A stretch of 64,000 nt of DNA from Comamonas testosteroni. Lineage in GTDB: Bacteria; Pseudomonadota; Gammaproteobacteria; Burkholderiales; Burkholderiaceae_C. The notes below the pieces were generated by a model that searched no databases, was not told where the DNA came from, and worked only from the letters and a program-made list of their open reading frames with translations. Both the position numbers and the translations under genes were made by a program. The stretch lies in the NCBI RefSeq assembly GCF_000761245.1, contig NZ_AWOR01000001.1, forward strand, positions 248,001-312,000, in the 5' to 3' direction. Of the stretch, positions 51,956-61,182 are shown piece by piece (position 1 is the first letter of the stretch; the number at the start of each line of letters is the position of its first letter).

Positions 51956-52039
51956 GTACAGATGGGGGTTCCGGCGCTTCTGTACTGGTTGTGCTGCGAG
52001 TCATCTGTGCTGTATGGCTTGAATGCAGGCAGTACAGAA
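51956..52039. promoter_or_regulatory. Repeated GTACAGA operator-like sites between DUF2917 and MocR genes
   Basis: TTCTGTACTG (51978-51987) and its exact reverse complement CAGTACAGAA (52030-52039) are 52 bases apart, centre to centre, about five helical turns. A further GTACAGA lies at 51956-51962. The last site ends seven bases before the chosen MocR start. Confidence 0.65.
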
Positions 52040-52046
52040 TGGCGTG

Positions 52047-53477
52047 ATGGAATTCGATGCATCGACACCGCGCTACCTGCAAATTGCCGGAATGCTGAGC
52101 CAGGCCATACGACAAGGCACGCTGGCACATGGAGAAAAGCTGCCGTCCGTACGCATGCTGGCACGGCAGTACGGAGTGGCGCAGACCACGGTGGTGCAGG
52201 CCTACCATTGGCTGGAAGATGCGCGGCAGATCACGGCGCGGCCACGCTCCGGTTTTTTTGTTGCGCCGCGCGCTGTGCAACTGCCCGAGCCCAAGATTGC
52301 CCGTCCCATGCGTCGGCCGCGGGCCGTTTCGCTGGACTGGCTGGGCCAGCGTGTTCTGGGGCGTGAGCAGCCCGAAGGCATGGTGTCGTTCAGCAGCGGC
52401 ACCCCTGGCATCGATTTGCTCAACCCCGACCGTGTACGCCGCGCGCTGACCCGTGCCGTGCAAAAGCACCGCCATCTGCTGTGCACCTATCCAAGCTCGG
52501 ACGGTCATGAAGAGGCACGCCGCGCGCTGGCGCGCTATGCAGTGGGGCTGGGATGCAGTCTGGACCCGGAGCGCATTCTCATGACCGGCGGCTGCATGGA
52601 CAGCGTTGCCCTGTGTCTGCGCGCAGTCACCGAGCCCGGCGATGTGGTGGCGCTGGAGTCGCCCACGCATTTCTCGTTTCTCGAGGTGCTGCAGGCCTTG
52701 CAGCTGAAGGCGCTGGAAATTCCCTGTCACCCGCGCCATGGCATTTCACTGGATGCGCTGCAACTGGCGCTGGACACCCAGCCCGTCAAGGCGCTGCTGC
52801 TGGTGCCCACGCTCAGCAACCCGCTGGGCAGTTGCATGCCCCAGGCAGAGCGCAGGCGCCTGGTGCAATTGGCGGTGCAGCATGATCTGCCCGTGATCGA
52901 GGATGCCATCTACGCCGATCTGGCGGAAGGCGACGCCATGCGCCGCAGCGTCAAATCCTATGACAGCACGGGGCAGGTCATGCTCTGTCACTCGTTTTCC
53001 AAGACGCTGGCGCCGGGCCTGCGGCTGGGCTGGCTGGAGGCGGGACGCTGGACGGACAGGCTGCGCCACATCAAGGAGATGCAGGCTGGTGGCCAGTCGG
53101 CCGTGCTGGAGCTGGCGCTGGCCGATCTGATCTCGCAGGCAGGCCATCACGCCGCCATGCGTCAGCTGCGCGCCGCCATTGCCGCGCGGGTGGAGCAGGC
53201 GCGGCAGGTGATTGCACAGAGCTTTCCGACAGGCACGCGGGTCAGCGATCCGCCCGGCGGCCTGTTGCTGTGGCTGGAGCTGCCTGCGCCGCTGGACGCT
53301 GCGGCCTTGCACCAAGCCTGTCTGGCGCAGCAGATCTTGATAGCGCCCGGCGCGCTGTTTGGCGCTGCAGGGCGCTTCAAGCAAGGAATACGCGTAGGTC
53401 TGGGAGGGGACTGGACGCCGCAGCATCTGCAGGCCTTGCGGCAGGTGGGGACGATGGCCTGTTCCATGCTGGGTTGA
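52047..53477 (+). CDS. MocR-family regulator (GntR HTH fused to aminotransferase-like domain)
   Basis: A 476-residue PLP-dependent regulator. The N-terminal GntR winged helix (residues about 5-75, LAHGEKLPSVRMLARQYGVAQTTVVQAYHWLE) is joined by a linker to a type I aminotransferase fold. PLP lysine is Lys319 in SHSFSKTLAPGLRLGWL; NPLGSCMP and the Asp of VIEDAIYADL are also conserved. MocR proteins usually control a neighbouring or divergent gene. The ATG at 52047 was chosen because an upstream ATG (52023) would put an operator inside the gene. The effector is unknown. Confidence 0.88.
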   Translation: MEFDASTPRYLQIAGMLSQAIRQGTLAHGEKLPSVRMLARQYGVAQTTVVQAYHWLEDARQITARPRSGFFVAPRAVQLPEPKIARPMRRPRAVSLDWLGQRVLGREQPEGMVSFSSGTPGIDLLNPDRVRRALTRAVQKHRHLLCTYPSSDGHEEARRALARYAVGLGCSLDPERILMTGGCMDSVALCLRAVTEPGDVVALESPTHFSFLEVLQALQLKALEIPCHPRHGISLDALQLALDTQPVKALLLVPTLSNPLGSCMPQAERRRLVQLAVQHDLPVIEDAIYADLAEGDAMRRSVKSYDSTGQVMLCHSFSKTLAPGLRLGWLEAGRWTDRLRHIKEMQAGGQSAVLELALADLISQAGHHAAMRQLRAAIAARVEQARQVIAQSFPTGTRVSDPPGGLLLWLELPAPLDAAALHQACLAQQILIAPGALFGAAGRFKQGIRVGLGGDWTPQHLQALRQVGTMACSMLG

Positions 53478-53492
53478 TTGCGCTATCGGCTT

Positions 53493-53524
53493 CACACGAA
53501 TTTCGTGTGACACGAATTTCGTGT
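53493..53524 (+). promoter_or_regulatory. Tandem palindromic operator of the toxin-antitoxin pair
   Basis: CACACGAATTTCGTGTG (53493-53509) is directly followed by ACACGAATTTCGTGT (53510-53524): two adjacent near-perfect palindromes with a 16-base period, ending 12 bases before the antitoxin start. This is the usual layout for autorepression by a ribbon-helix-helix antitoxin. Confidence 0.85.
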
Positions 53525-53536
53525 ACCATTCGTTCC

Positions 53537-53809
53537 ATGAAGAACGTCACCATCACCGTCGAAGACAGCGTGCTTGACTGGGCTCGCATTGAGGCGGCCA
53601 GGCGCGGCAGCAGCGTCTCGCGCATGCTGGGTGACTTCATGGCCGAGATGATGCAGCGCGAGGATGCCTACGAGCGTGCCTACCTGGCCTGGCGCACCGA
53701 TGAGCGCACCTGGCAAGCTGCCGCTCAGTCGGCAAAATCCCTGACGCGCAGTGCCAGTAGCAAACGGGCTGCAGCGCACAGCAATGCCGAAGCCGAGGTG
53801 GCCAAGTGA
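53537..53809 (+). CDS. Antitoxin, ribbon-helix-helix type (VapB-like)
   Basis: A 90-residue protein whose N-terminus MKNVTITVEDSVLDWARIEAARRGSS fits a ribbon-helix-helix DNA-binding fold: a strand, then two helices ending near residue 45. The C-terminal part (Ala/Ser/Lys-rich) is the likely toxin-neutralising tail. Two tandem palindromes sit just upstream and are its probable operator. It overlaps the toxin gene by four bases (GTGA), the standard toxin-antitoxin coupling. Confidence 0.82.
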   Translation: MKNVTITVEDSVLDWARIEAARRGSSVSRMLGDFMAEMMQREDAYERAYLAWRTDERTWQAAAQSAKSLTRSASSKRAAAHSNAEAEVAK

Positions 53810-54246
53810 ACCCCGTGTTTGTCGATACCTCGGTGCTGATTGCCGCGGAAGATGCGGCTGGCGGTGCGCTGTATGCGGCCACGCTGCAATGGCTGGATCT
53901 GCTGTGGCGCAGCCGCAGCGGCCGCACCAGCAACCAGGCGCTGGTGGAGTTCTATGACCAGGCCACCACCGCAGCCCTGCCCCTGCCTCAGGGCGATGCC
54001 CGTGCTGCCATCCGTCGCTACCAGACCTGGACGCCCTGGAAGACCGACGCCGCCACGCTGGAGACGGCCTGGGCCGTACAGGCCCGCCATGCGCTGGACT
54101 TTGGCGACTGCCTGGCCGTGGCCTGCGCCCAGCACAGCGGCTGCAACCAGATGCTGAGCCTGCATCTGCCCCATGGGGCAGAGTTTGGCGGCGTAACCGT
54201 GGTGCACCCGCTGGAGCAAGCCGCCACGCAGAATCTTGAGGCTTGA
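53806..54246 (+). CDS. PIN-domain toxin (VapC-like RNase)
   Basis: A 146-residue PIN-domain protein, expected to be a magnesium-dependent RNase. Acidic residues of the PIN site are visible: Asp6 in VFVDTSVLI, Glu47 in ALVEFYDQ and the Asp pair around residues 98-101 (DFGDCLAVA). It starts with GTG inside the antitoxin stop. The hisC gene follows after 69 bases on the same strand, with no clear terminator between them. Confidence 0.85.
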   Translation: MNPVFVDTSVLIAAEDAAGGALYAATLQWLDLLWRSRSGRTSNQALVEFYDQATTAALPLPQGDARAAIRRYQTWTPWKTDAATLETAWAVQARHALDFGDCLAVACAQHSGCNQMLSLHLPHGAEFGGVTVVHPLEQAATQNLEA

Positions 54247-54315
54247 GCGCCACAATCGCAGCGATTGGTATCGACTGCATTGGCCAACGCAAGCCTTGTG
54301 TGAAGGAGTGAACCC

Positions 54316-55434
54316 ATGACTGCCCAAGACATCCAGACCAAAGCCCTGCAACGCATCCGCGCCGATGTGCGCGCCATGCAGGGCTACCATGTGCAGCCCG
54401 CGCAAGGCCTGCTCAAGATGGACACGATGGAGAACCCATACCGTCTGCCGCCCGAGCTGCAGCAGAAGCTGGGCGAGCATCTGGGCGGCCTGGAAATCAA
54501 CCGCTACCCTGGCGAGCGTCAGGAAGTGCTCAAGCAGATGCTGGCCGACTACGCCGGTGCTCCGGCCGGCACCTCGGTGCTGCTGGGCAATGGCTCGGAC
54601 GAAATCATTACCTTGCTGGCACTGGCCACGGCCCAGCCTTGCAACAATGCCCGCGCCAAGATGCTGGCACCCATGCCGGGCTTTGTGATGTATCCGCTGT
54701 CTGCCAAGCTGCAGGGCCTGGATTTCGTGGGCGTGAATCTGACGAGCGACTTCGACCTCGATGTGCCGGCCATGCGGTCCGCCATCGCCGAGCACCAGCC
54801 TGCCATCACCTATATCGCCTATCCCAACAATCCCACCGCCACGCTGTGGGCCGAGGACAAGGTCCAGGCCGTGATCGATGCCGTGGCCGAGGTTGGCGGT
54901 CTGGTCGTGATGGACGAGGCCTACCAGCCCTTTGCCAGCCGCAGCTGGATCACCCGCATGAAGGCCGACCCCGCGCGCAACGCCCATGTGCTGCTGATGC
55001 GCACGCTGTCCAAGTTCGGTCTGGCCGGTGCGCGCCTGGGCTATCTGATCGGCCCATCGGCCATCGTCAACGAGATCGACAAGGTGCGCCCGCCCTACAA
55101 CATCAGCGTGCTCAACTGCGAGACGGCGATTTTTGCGCTGCAGCACGAGTCCCTGTACGCCGAGCAGGCGGCTGCCATCCGCGCCGAACGCCAGCCGCTG
55201 ATCGATGCTCTGGCCCTGCTGGATGGCGTGCAAAAAGTCTGGCCTTCCGAAGCCAATATGGTTTTGCTGCGCGTGCGCGATGCCGGCAAGGCTCAGATCG
55301 AGATGAAGCAGCGCGGCGTGCTGGTCAAGAACGTATCGGCCATGCACCCCTTGCTGCACAACTGCCTGCGCCTGACCGTGGGCACCCGCGAAGAAAACGC
55401 CCAGATGCTGGCGGCACTGAAAGAAAGCCTATGA
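54316..55434 (+). CDS. hisC: Histidinol-phosphate aminotransferase
   Basis: PLP enzyme that makes histidinol phosphate from imidazole acetol phosphate and glutamate. The 372-residue product has the N-terminal [11 protein letters not shown], substrate motif [29 protein letters not shown] and PLP lysine Lys233 in [16 protein letters not shown]. The ATG follows an AAGGAG-type site. It overlaps hisB by four bases. First gene of hisCBHA, which lies behind the toxin-antitoxin pair. Confidence 0.95.
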   Translation: MTAQDIQTKALQRIRADVRAMQGYHVQPAQGLLKMDTMENPYRLPPELQQKLGEHLGGLEINRYPGERQEVLKQMLADYAGAPAGTSVLLGNGSDEIITLLALATAQPCNNARAKMLAPMPGFVMYPLSAKLQGLDFVGVNLTSDFDLDVPAMRSAIAEHQPAITYIAYPNNPTATLWAEDKVQAVIDAVAEVGGLVVMDEAYQPFASRSWITRMKADPARNAHVLLMRTLSKFGLAGARLGYLIGPSAIVNEIDKVRPPYNISVLNCETAIFALQHESLYAEQAAAIRAERQPLIDALALLDGVQKVWPSEANMVLLRVRDAGKAQIEMKQRGVLVKNVSAMHPLLHNCLRLTVGTREENAQMLAALKESL

Positions 55435-56054
55435 GCAATATCGTCCCCTCCATCGCCCAGAACCTGCCGCGCATTGCCGAAGTGCAGCGCAACACGGCCG
55501 AGACCCGCGTTGCCGTGCGCGTCAACCTCGACGGCACGGGCAAGGCCAGCCTGAACTCCGGCATCGGCTTTCTCGACCACATGCTGGACCAGATCGCGCG
55601 CCACGGCCTGATCGACATGGACATCGAATGCGCGGGCGATCTGCACATCGACGGCCACCACACGGTGGAGGACATCGGCATCACCCTGGGCCAGGCCTTT
55701 GCCAAGGCCATCGGCGACAAGAAAGGCATTCGCCGCTACGGTCATGCCTATGTGCCGCTGGACGAAGCCCTGAGCCGCGTCGTCATCGACTTCTCGGGCC
55801 GTCCCGGTCTGCACATGGATGTGAAGTTCACCGCCGGCAGCATCGGTCAGCTCGATACGCAGCTGGTCTTCGAATTCTTCCAGGGCTTTGTCAATCATGC
55901 CGGCGTGACGCTGCACATCGACAACCTGAAGGGCTTCAACGCCCACCACCAGTGCGAAACCATCTTCAAGGCCTTCGCGCGTGCCATGCGCTTTGCGCTG
56001 GAGCATGATGAGCGCATGGCCGGCGTGATTCCCTCGACCAAGGGTGCTCTTTAA
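55431..56054 (+). CDS. hisB: Imidazoleglycerol-phosphate dehydratase
   Basis: Monofunctional dehydratase of 207 residues, without the phosphatase domain of the E. coli fusion. The manganese-binding motifs are intact: [30 protein letters not shown] and the C-terminal [17 protein letters not shown] histidinol phosphatase must therefore be supplied by another gene. The start overlaps the hisC stop by four bases. A palindromic repeat (R4) fills the gap to hisH. Confidence 0.95.
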   Translation: MSNIVPSIAQNLPRIAEVQRNTAETRVAVRVNLDGTGKASLNSGIGFLDHMLDQIARHGLIDMDIECAGDLHIDGHHTVEDIGITLGQAFAKAIGDKKGIRRYGHAYVPLDEALSRVVIDFSGRPGLHMDVKFTAGSIGQLDTQLVFEFFQGFVNHAGVTLHIDNLKGFNAHHQCETIFKAFARAMRFALEHDERMAGVIPSTKGAL

Positions 56055-56055
56055 T

Positions 56056-56134
56056 CAGGAGCGTCTTGCGCTTGTTCACAAAGTATTTCAGAGCTTTTTG
56101 TCTATAAAAGCCAATCTCTATAAGCGGTAGCTGC
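56056..56134. repeat. Palindromic intergenic repeat, copy R4
   Basis: Starts CAGGAGCGTCTTGCGCTTG two bases after the hisB stop, contains the core TATTTCAG near 56084, and ends GGTAGCTGCTATGA at the hisH start codon. It aligns with R1 and R2. It lies inside the his operon, so the transcript would carry it. Confidence 0.6.
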
Positions 56135-56135
56135 T

Positions 56136-56804
56136 ATGAGTTTGAAGAACAACACCGTGGCCGTGGTCGATTACGGCATGGGCAATCTGCGTTCGGTCTC
56201 GCAGGCGGTGCGCACGGCCGCAGCCGATACCGGCTGGGACGTGGTCGTCACGGCCGATCCCGAGGTGGTCCATGCGGCCAGCCGCGTGGTCCTGCCCGGT
56301 CAGGGCGCCATGCCTGACTGCATGCGCGAGCTGCGCGAATCGGGCCTGCAGCAGGCCGTGCTCGATGCCGCCGTCAACAAGCCGTTGTTCGGCGTCTGCG
56401 TGGGCATGCAGATGCTGCTCGACCACAGCGATGAAGGCGATGTGCCGGGCCTGGGGCTGATTCCCGGCAATGTGCGCAAGTTCGATCTGCAAGGCAGGAC
56501 GCAAGCCGACGGCAGCCGCTTCAAGGTGCCGCAGATGGGCTGGAACCAGGTGCAGCAGACGCAGCAGGGCGGCAAGCCCCATGCGCTGTGGACCGGAATT
56601 CCCGACGGCAGCTTCTACTACTTTGTGCACAGCTTTTATGCACTGGTGCAACAAAGCGCGCATTGCGCGGCCGAGACCGACTATGGCGGCCTCTTTGCAT
56701 GTGCCGTCGCACGCGATAATATTTTCGCAACCCAGTTCCACCCCGAGAAAAGCTCGGACCAGGGGCTGGCGTTGTTCCGCAACTTCCTGGGCTGGAAGCC
56801 CTGA
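56136..56804 (+). CDS. hisH: Imidazole glycerol phosphate synthase subunit HisH
   Basis: Class I glutamine amidotransferase of 222 residues that supplies ammonia to HisF. Nucleophile Cys88 in [12 protein letters not shown] and the His-x-Glu of [13 protein letters not shown] complete the triad; the N-terminal [13 protein letters not shown] is typical. Its partner hisF, normally close by, is not found in the window. Confidence 0.95.
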   Translation: MSLKNNTVAVVDYGMGNLRSVSQAVRTAAADTGWDVVVTADPEVVHAASRVVLPGQGAMPDCMRELRESGLQQAVLDAAVNKPLFGVCVGMQMLLDHSDEGDVPGLGLIPGNVRKFDLQGRTQADGSRFKVPQMGWNQVQQTQQGGKPHALWTGIPDGSFYYFVHSFYALVQQSAHCAAETDYGGLFACAVARDNIFATQFHPEKSSDQGLALFRNFLGWKP

Positions 56805-56862
56805 AGTTTTTCTTTATGCACTGGCCAATTCTGACGGCCATCTTTGCTAGCAGATCACCATC

Positions 56863-57606
56863 ATGTTGCTCATCCCCGCTATCGACCTCAAGGACGGCCA
56901 CTGCGTACGCCTGATTCAGGGTGATATGGACCAGTCCACCACCTTCGGTGAAGACCCCGCAGCCATGGCCACCAAGTGGCTGGATGCCGGCGCCCGTCGC
57001 TTGCATCTGGTGGACTTGAACGGCGCCTTTGCGGGCCAGCCCAAGAACTTGTCGGCCATCAAGAGCATCCTCAAGGAAGTCGATGGCGAGATTCCCGTGC
57101 AACTGGGCGGTGGCATCCGTGATCTGGACACCATCGAGCGCTACATCGATCTGGGCATCGAGTACCTGATCATCGGCACCGCTGCCGTGAAGAACCCCGG
57201 CTTCCTGCAGGATGCCTGCAGCGCCTTTCCCGGCCACATCATCGTGGGCCTGGACGCCAAGGACGGCAAGGTGGCGATTGACGGCTGGAGCAAGCTCACC
57301 GGCCAGGATGTGATCGAGACTGCCAAGCGCTTCGAGGACTGGGGCGTGGAATCCATCATCTACACCGACATCGGTCGTGACGGCATGCTCAGCGGCATCA
57401 ACATCGACGCCACCGTCAAGCTGGCCCAGTCGCTGAAGATTCCGGTCATCGCCTCGGGCGGTCTGGCCGGCATGGCCGACATCGAAGCGCTGTGCAAGGT
57501 GCAGGGCGAGGGCGTGGAAGGCGTTATCTGCGGCCGCGCCATCTATACCGGCGATCTGGACTTCACAGCCGGCCAGGAGCGTGCGGACGAGCTCACGGGT
57601 GAGTGA
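56863..57606 (+). CDS. hisA: ProFAR isomerase HisA
   Basis: Phosphoribosylformimino-AICAR-phosphate isomerase, a TIM barrel of 247 residues. The catalytic acid/base pair is Asp8 (AIDLKDG) and Asp131 (VGLDAKDGK); phosphate-binding segments are QLGGGIRD and VIASGGLAG. hisF usually follows hisA in this order of bacteria; here the next gene is a mutarotase that overlaps by eight bases. Confidence 0.95.
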   Translation: MLLIPAIDLKDGHCVRLIQGDMDQSTTFGEDPAAMATKWLDAGARRLHLVDLNGAFAGQPKNLSAIKSILKEVDGEIPVQLGGGIRDLDTIERYIDLGIEYLIIGTAAVKNPGFLQDACSAFPGHIIVGLDAKDGKVAIDGWSKLTGQDVIETAKRFEDWGVESIIYTDIGRDGMLSGINIDATVKLAQSLKIPVIASGGLAGMADIEALCKVQGEGVEGVICGRAIYTGDLDFTAGQERADELTGE

Positions 57607-58465
57607 TTTGACGTTTCAGGCCCAGGTCGTTGACTGGAAAGGACTCCCTGCCATTGCCTTGAAGCTGGGTCAGGGGGATTCGGTGCTGATCTGCCTGCAG
57701 GGCGCCCAGGTGCTGTCCTGGGTCGGCCAGGGGCAGGAGCGCCTGTTCCTCAGTCCCAGGGCAGCCCATGACGGCCACAGCGCCATTCGCGGCGGCATTC
57801 CGGTCTGTTTTCCGCAGTTCAACCAGCGTGGTCCCTTGGTCAAGCATGGCTTTGCGCGCCTCAGCCACTGGCAGGCCGATGCTGCGCGCCCATTGGGCGA
57901 GGATGGTGTGCAAGTCTCCTTGCGCCTGACGGACAGCGAAGCATCGCGCGCGGTCTGGCTGCACGCCTTTGAAGCAGTGCTCACGATTGAGCTCAGGCCC
58001 GGCGTGTTGCGTGTGGAGCTGGCCGTGCATAACCGCGGCCGCCAGGACCTGTCTTTTACCGCAGCCTTGCACGGTTATCTGCGTGTGCCCCAGGTCGAAC
58101 AGGCCAGCCTGCATGGCCTCGAAGGTCTGAGCTACTGGGACGCGGCTGCGGCTCAGCCGAACACCCATGTCACGCAGGAGGGCAGCGTCAGCTTCGGTGC
58201 GGAGACCGATCGCGTCTATCCACGTGCGGCGCAAGCCCTGCAGCTGCAAAGCTCGGGTCAGCCCTGGCTGCAGCTTGCCCAGGATGCATCCTGGAGCGAA
58301 ACCGTGGTCTGGAATCCAGGCCCTGCTCTGTGCGCCACGCTCAAGGACATGGAGGCTGACAGCTGGCAGCAGATGCTGTGTGTGGAGGCCGCGGCCATCG
58401 ATGCACCTGTGGTTCTTGCACCCGAGCAGCGCTGGAAGGCGGCGCAGACCTTCGAATGCTTTTGA
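57599..58465 (+). CDS. D-hexose-6-phosphate mutarotase (YeaD-type aldose 1-epimerase)
   Basis: Predicted 288-residue galactose-mutarotase-fold enzyme that would interconvert alpha and beta anomers of glucose 6-phosphate. Conserved features include [57 protein letters not shown] with the active-site His, and [17 protein letters not shown] at 57599 overlaps hisA by eight bases, so it is probably carried on the his transcript although its function is unrelated. Confidence 0.86.
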   Translation: MSDLTFQAQVVDWKGLPAIALKLGQGDSVLICLQGAQVLSWVGQGQERLFLSPRAAHDGHSAIRGGIPVCFPQFNQRGPLVKHGFARLSHWQADAARPLGEDGVQVSLRLTDSEASRAVWLHAFEAVLTIELRPGVLRVELAVHNRGRQDLSFTAALHGYLRVPQVEQASLHGLEGLSYWDAAAAQPNTHVTQEGSVSFGAETDRVYPRAAQALQLQSSGQPWLQLAQDASWSETVVWNPGPALCATLKDMEADSWQQMLCVEAAAIDAPVVLAPEQRWKAAQTFECF

Positions 58466-58598
58466 AGCGCTGAGCGGGGCGGGGTGATGTCACCCGAGCC
58501 TGGGCCTGCCCGTATGCGCAGAGCCGCTGGCTGTCAGTCTGCTCAGCCCTGTTGCCGGCTCCATGGGCCGCAGCTGTAGAGGCAGGGCGGACGGCGAC

Positions 58599-59519
58599 TC
58601 ATCGGGATTTGGTGCTCAGAGCATCCGCCAATGCATCGACCAGAGGCGGGTTCAGATAATGCGGGCCGTCGAATGCGAAGACCGTCCAGCCTTGGTAGGC
58701 CGTCAGCTGCGGCAGAAATTCCTCTGCCATGGCGCTGCGAAAGCCGCCGCCCGGCGCAGGTCGGAAGGCCTCGGCAATCACCCGTACCCGCGCCTGGCCC
58801 AGATGGGCGGTCAGCATCTGCAGGTATTCGCGTGCCACGCTGGGAGTGCGCGCGTGCACGCCGACTCCATCCTGGAAAAACACGCCCACGTCTTCAGGTA
58901 TCCAGCGCATGATCCAGTCAACCAGCGCCTGGGGACCCATATTGGCATTGTCATAGGCGCTGATCCACAGCGGACGCGGCAGCTTGTTGAGAACTTCGGT
59001 GAGAAGACTGGGCGCAGCCCAGGTCGGATCGACCTCGACCGGGAAGTACCAGCCGGCAACCCGCAGTGGCAGCGCTGTGATCGCTGCTTTCAAGGCATAT
59101 GACTGCATTGCCAGATCCGCGAGACTGGCGCGGGCCTTTGCCTCGTCATGCATGCCGGCCAAGCCGAGAATCAGCTCCTGCGCCCAGGGTTCTGCAGCGA
59201 TGCGCTCCCAGTCCGGGAGATTGCGGCTCATAGAGGGCAGGTAAGTGCCGGGCACCAGGCTCAGATTGTCCACGGCCGTCCATTGCACCAGCAGGCGGCG
59301 GATGCCCAGACGCTGCCATGACCCATGGGGTCGCAGAGTATCGGCACTGGGCTGCCAGACCATGCCGGGCAGACGCGGACCGGGCTTGGCCTGTGCCTCG
59401 GGCAGGCTGCAGCTCAGCGCCCAGGCCAGGCCCAGCGCCTCGCGTCTGGTGCATTGTTCCATCGTCATATCTATTGATCGAGCCGCTTTCTCCTTCCGGA
59501 GAAAGCGCTTTTCTTTCAT
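58599..59519 (-). CDS. DUF4434-type glycosidase-like protein
   Basis: A 306-residue secreted protein that resembles the DUF4434 family of TIM-barrel glycoside-hydrolase-like proteins. Recognisable segments are RRLLVQWTAVDN near residue 75, VAGWYFPVEVDPTW near 153, LWISAYDNANMGP near 185 and GVFFQDGVGVHARTP near 212, where acidic residues could be catalytic. The first ATG (59519) overlaps the upstream stop by four bases, but an ATG at 59468 gives a cleaner signal peptide with RR before a hydrophobic run. It may cut or trim the polymer exported by this cluster. Confidence 0.72.
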   Translation of the reverse strand: MKEKRFLRKEKAARSIDMTMEQCTRREALGLAWALSCSLPEAQAKPGPRLPGMVWQPSADTLRPHGSWQRLGIRRLLVQWTAVDNLSLVPGTYLPSMSRNLPDWERIAAEPWAQELILGLAGMHDEAKARASLADLAMQSYALKAAITALPLRVAGWYFPVEVDPTWAAPSLLTEVLNKLPRPLWISAYDNANMGPQALVDWIMRWIPEDVGVFFQDGVGVHARTPSVAREYLQMLTAHLGQARVRVIAEAFRPAPGGGFRSAMAEEFLPQLTAYQGWTVFAFDGPHYLNPPLVDALADALSTKSR

Positions 59520-61150
59520 GGCAGCTGACTCGGAACGGTCCAGGTGAAGCCCAGATTGGAGATGCCGCTGACAAGGCTTTTGAAGTCCGCCAGGCCAGGG
59601 GTTCCAACCTGCGGCTCCAGCCAGAACGGGTGGAAGAAGAACGAGGCATAGCCGTCACGCACCGTCTTCACATACTGGGCATTGGTGAGAATGTCCTGCC
59701 ATGTGTAGTTGAAGGAGGAGGTCGGATCGACGAGGTGGATGTCGTATTCGATGTTCCCCAGGCTTTCCGGCAACACTTTCTGCCCGTAGTAGTCGGTCTG
59801 GATGGGGTAGGGGAAGATCTGACCCACGGCAAAATCCTTCTCCACCGATGCAGTGAAATTGGGCTTGTCTGCGGTGTAGTACACCACGCGTTGATAAGTC
59901 TTGGGGAAGACCTGCGTACTGGCCTTGGATGCCAGCGCAGAGCCCTGGTAGTGCGGGGTTTCCCAGGCGGTTGCGCGATATCCATTGAGAGACAGCTCCA
60001 GCAGGCCAGCTCGATAACGTCCCAGCGCCCAGGATGTCGAGTCTTCCGGCACGGGCTTGTTGTTGACAATGTCCCAGAACTCGTAGTCATCGCCACTCAC
60101 GGCCGTATAGCGGTTGCGCACATTGCTGTACTGGTGCGTGTAGCCATGCATCACGATTTCGCCGCCGCGCACCAGTGCATAGTTGAGAGCTCTCTTCAGA
60201 TTGGCGGCCAGCGACAAGGGCACCTGCATTGGTATTCCCGAGTTGTACACGCCAAGAGGATCTTTGTAGTACGGAATGGTCGCAATCGAAAACGGTATCC
60301 GTTGCAGGTAGAGGTAGTCCGTCAGCGATTTCATCGCTGTCACGCTGACATTGGCACTCACATCTTCAAGACGGACCATGGCCTTGTGGCTCTCGGCATG
60401 GTTCACCCCCAGCATGTCATGCAGCATGTCGGCGAGCACGAGATAGCGATCGCGCGGTCCGATATAGCTGAACGGCATATCCGCCACATACCAGAAGTTG
60501 CCCGACCTCACCACATAGGGCGCCTGCTCGCCGGTCTTGGGATTGGACATGGAGACCAGATTCTGGGCCTTGGTGGTGTCGGTGATGGCCGTCACCCCTA
60601 CATCGGGATCCGAATTCACGGCTCCGGTGCTGCTGTCGTATGCGTAGTATTTGACAAAGGGCAGGTTTTTGTAGGTGATGGTGTCAAAGAACCCCGGCGT
60701 GGTGTTGCTCGCAGTTGGCGCCGCATTGAGTCCTCGCAGCGCCGTCAGGTTGAAGCCATAGCGTGACTGGAAGCCGTAGGCCGGGTCCCAGGCAAACTGC
60801 CAGATGTTGTACTTGAACCAGACTATGGTCTTGCTCGAGCTGGCGGCATCGGTCATGAAGGCGGCGGGAACCGGGTTGTCGTAATACGAGCCCAGATAGA
60901 ACGTGGCGTCGTAGCCGCTGAGCTGGCCTGCCGTGTAGTTCTGCACCGCGACCATATCGACCTTGCTGTCGAAATGTCCCAACAGATTGCGCAGCATGAT
61001 GGCATAGCTCATGCCGAGCTTGGTGTAGGCCGTATTGGGCGGCGCGTCATAAAGGATCAGTGTGCGGGGACCTGTTTGCGCAAAGGCGCCAGGGCTCGCA
61101 AAGAGCATGGCCAGCAGCCATGCCCCAAGAATGCGTCCTAGGGTTTTCAT
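59516..61150 (-). CDS. DUF2334 polysaccharide deacetylase-like protein
   Basis: A 544-residue secreted protein with a Sec signal ending near GAFAQ (residue 25). The DUF2334 domain, a divergent relative of the CE4 deacetylases, shows MVRLEDVSANVS near residue 258 (metal-site Asp region), EIVMHGYTHQY near 334 (HxxxH) and FFFHPFWLEP near 508. It probably modifies an exopolysaccharide in the periplasm. AGGAG lies six bases before the ATG. It overlaps the DUF4434 gene by four bases. Confidence 0.8.
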   Translation of the reverse strand: MKTLGRILGAWLLAMLFASPGAFAQTGPRTLILYDAPPNTAYTKLGMSYAIMLRNLLGHFDSKVDMVAVQNYTAGQLSGYDATFYLGSYYDNPVPAAFMTDAASSSKTIVWFKYNIWQFAWDPAYGFQSRYGFNLTALRGLNAAPTASNTTPGFFDTITYKNLPFVKYYAYDSSTGAVNSDPDVGVTAITDTTKAQNLVSMSNPKTGEQAPYVVRSGNFWYVADMPFSYIGPRDRYLVLADMLHDMLGVNHAESHKAMVRLEDVSANVSVTAMKSLTDYLYLQRIPFSIATIPYYKDPLGVYNSGIPMQVPLSLAANLKRALNYALVRGGEIVMHGYTHQYSNVRNRYTAVSGDDYEFWDIVNNKPVPEDSTSWALGRYRAGLLELSLNGYRATAWETPHYQGSALASKASTQVFPKTYQRVVYYTADKPNFTASVEKDFAVGQIFPYPIQTDYYGQKVLPESLGNIEYDIHLVDPTSSFNYTWQDILTNAQYVKTVRDGYASFFFHPFWLEPQVGTPGLADFKSLVSGISNLGFTWTVPSQLP

Positions 61151-61182
61151 GAGACTCTCCTGAGATCAGTACACGGTGAGGC

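Noticed and set aside
53725..55359. Open frame of about 540 codons opposite vapC and hisC
   Set aside because: It runs under two well-supported plus-strand genes and shows no family resemblance.
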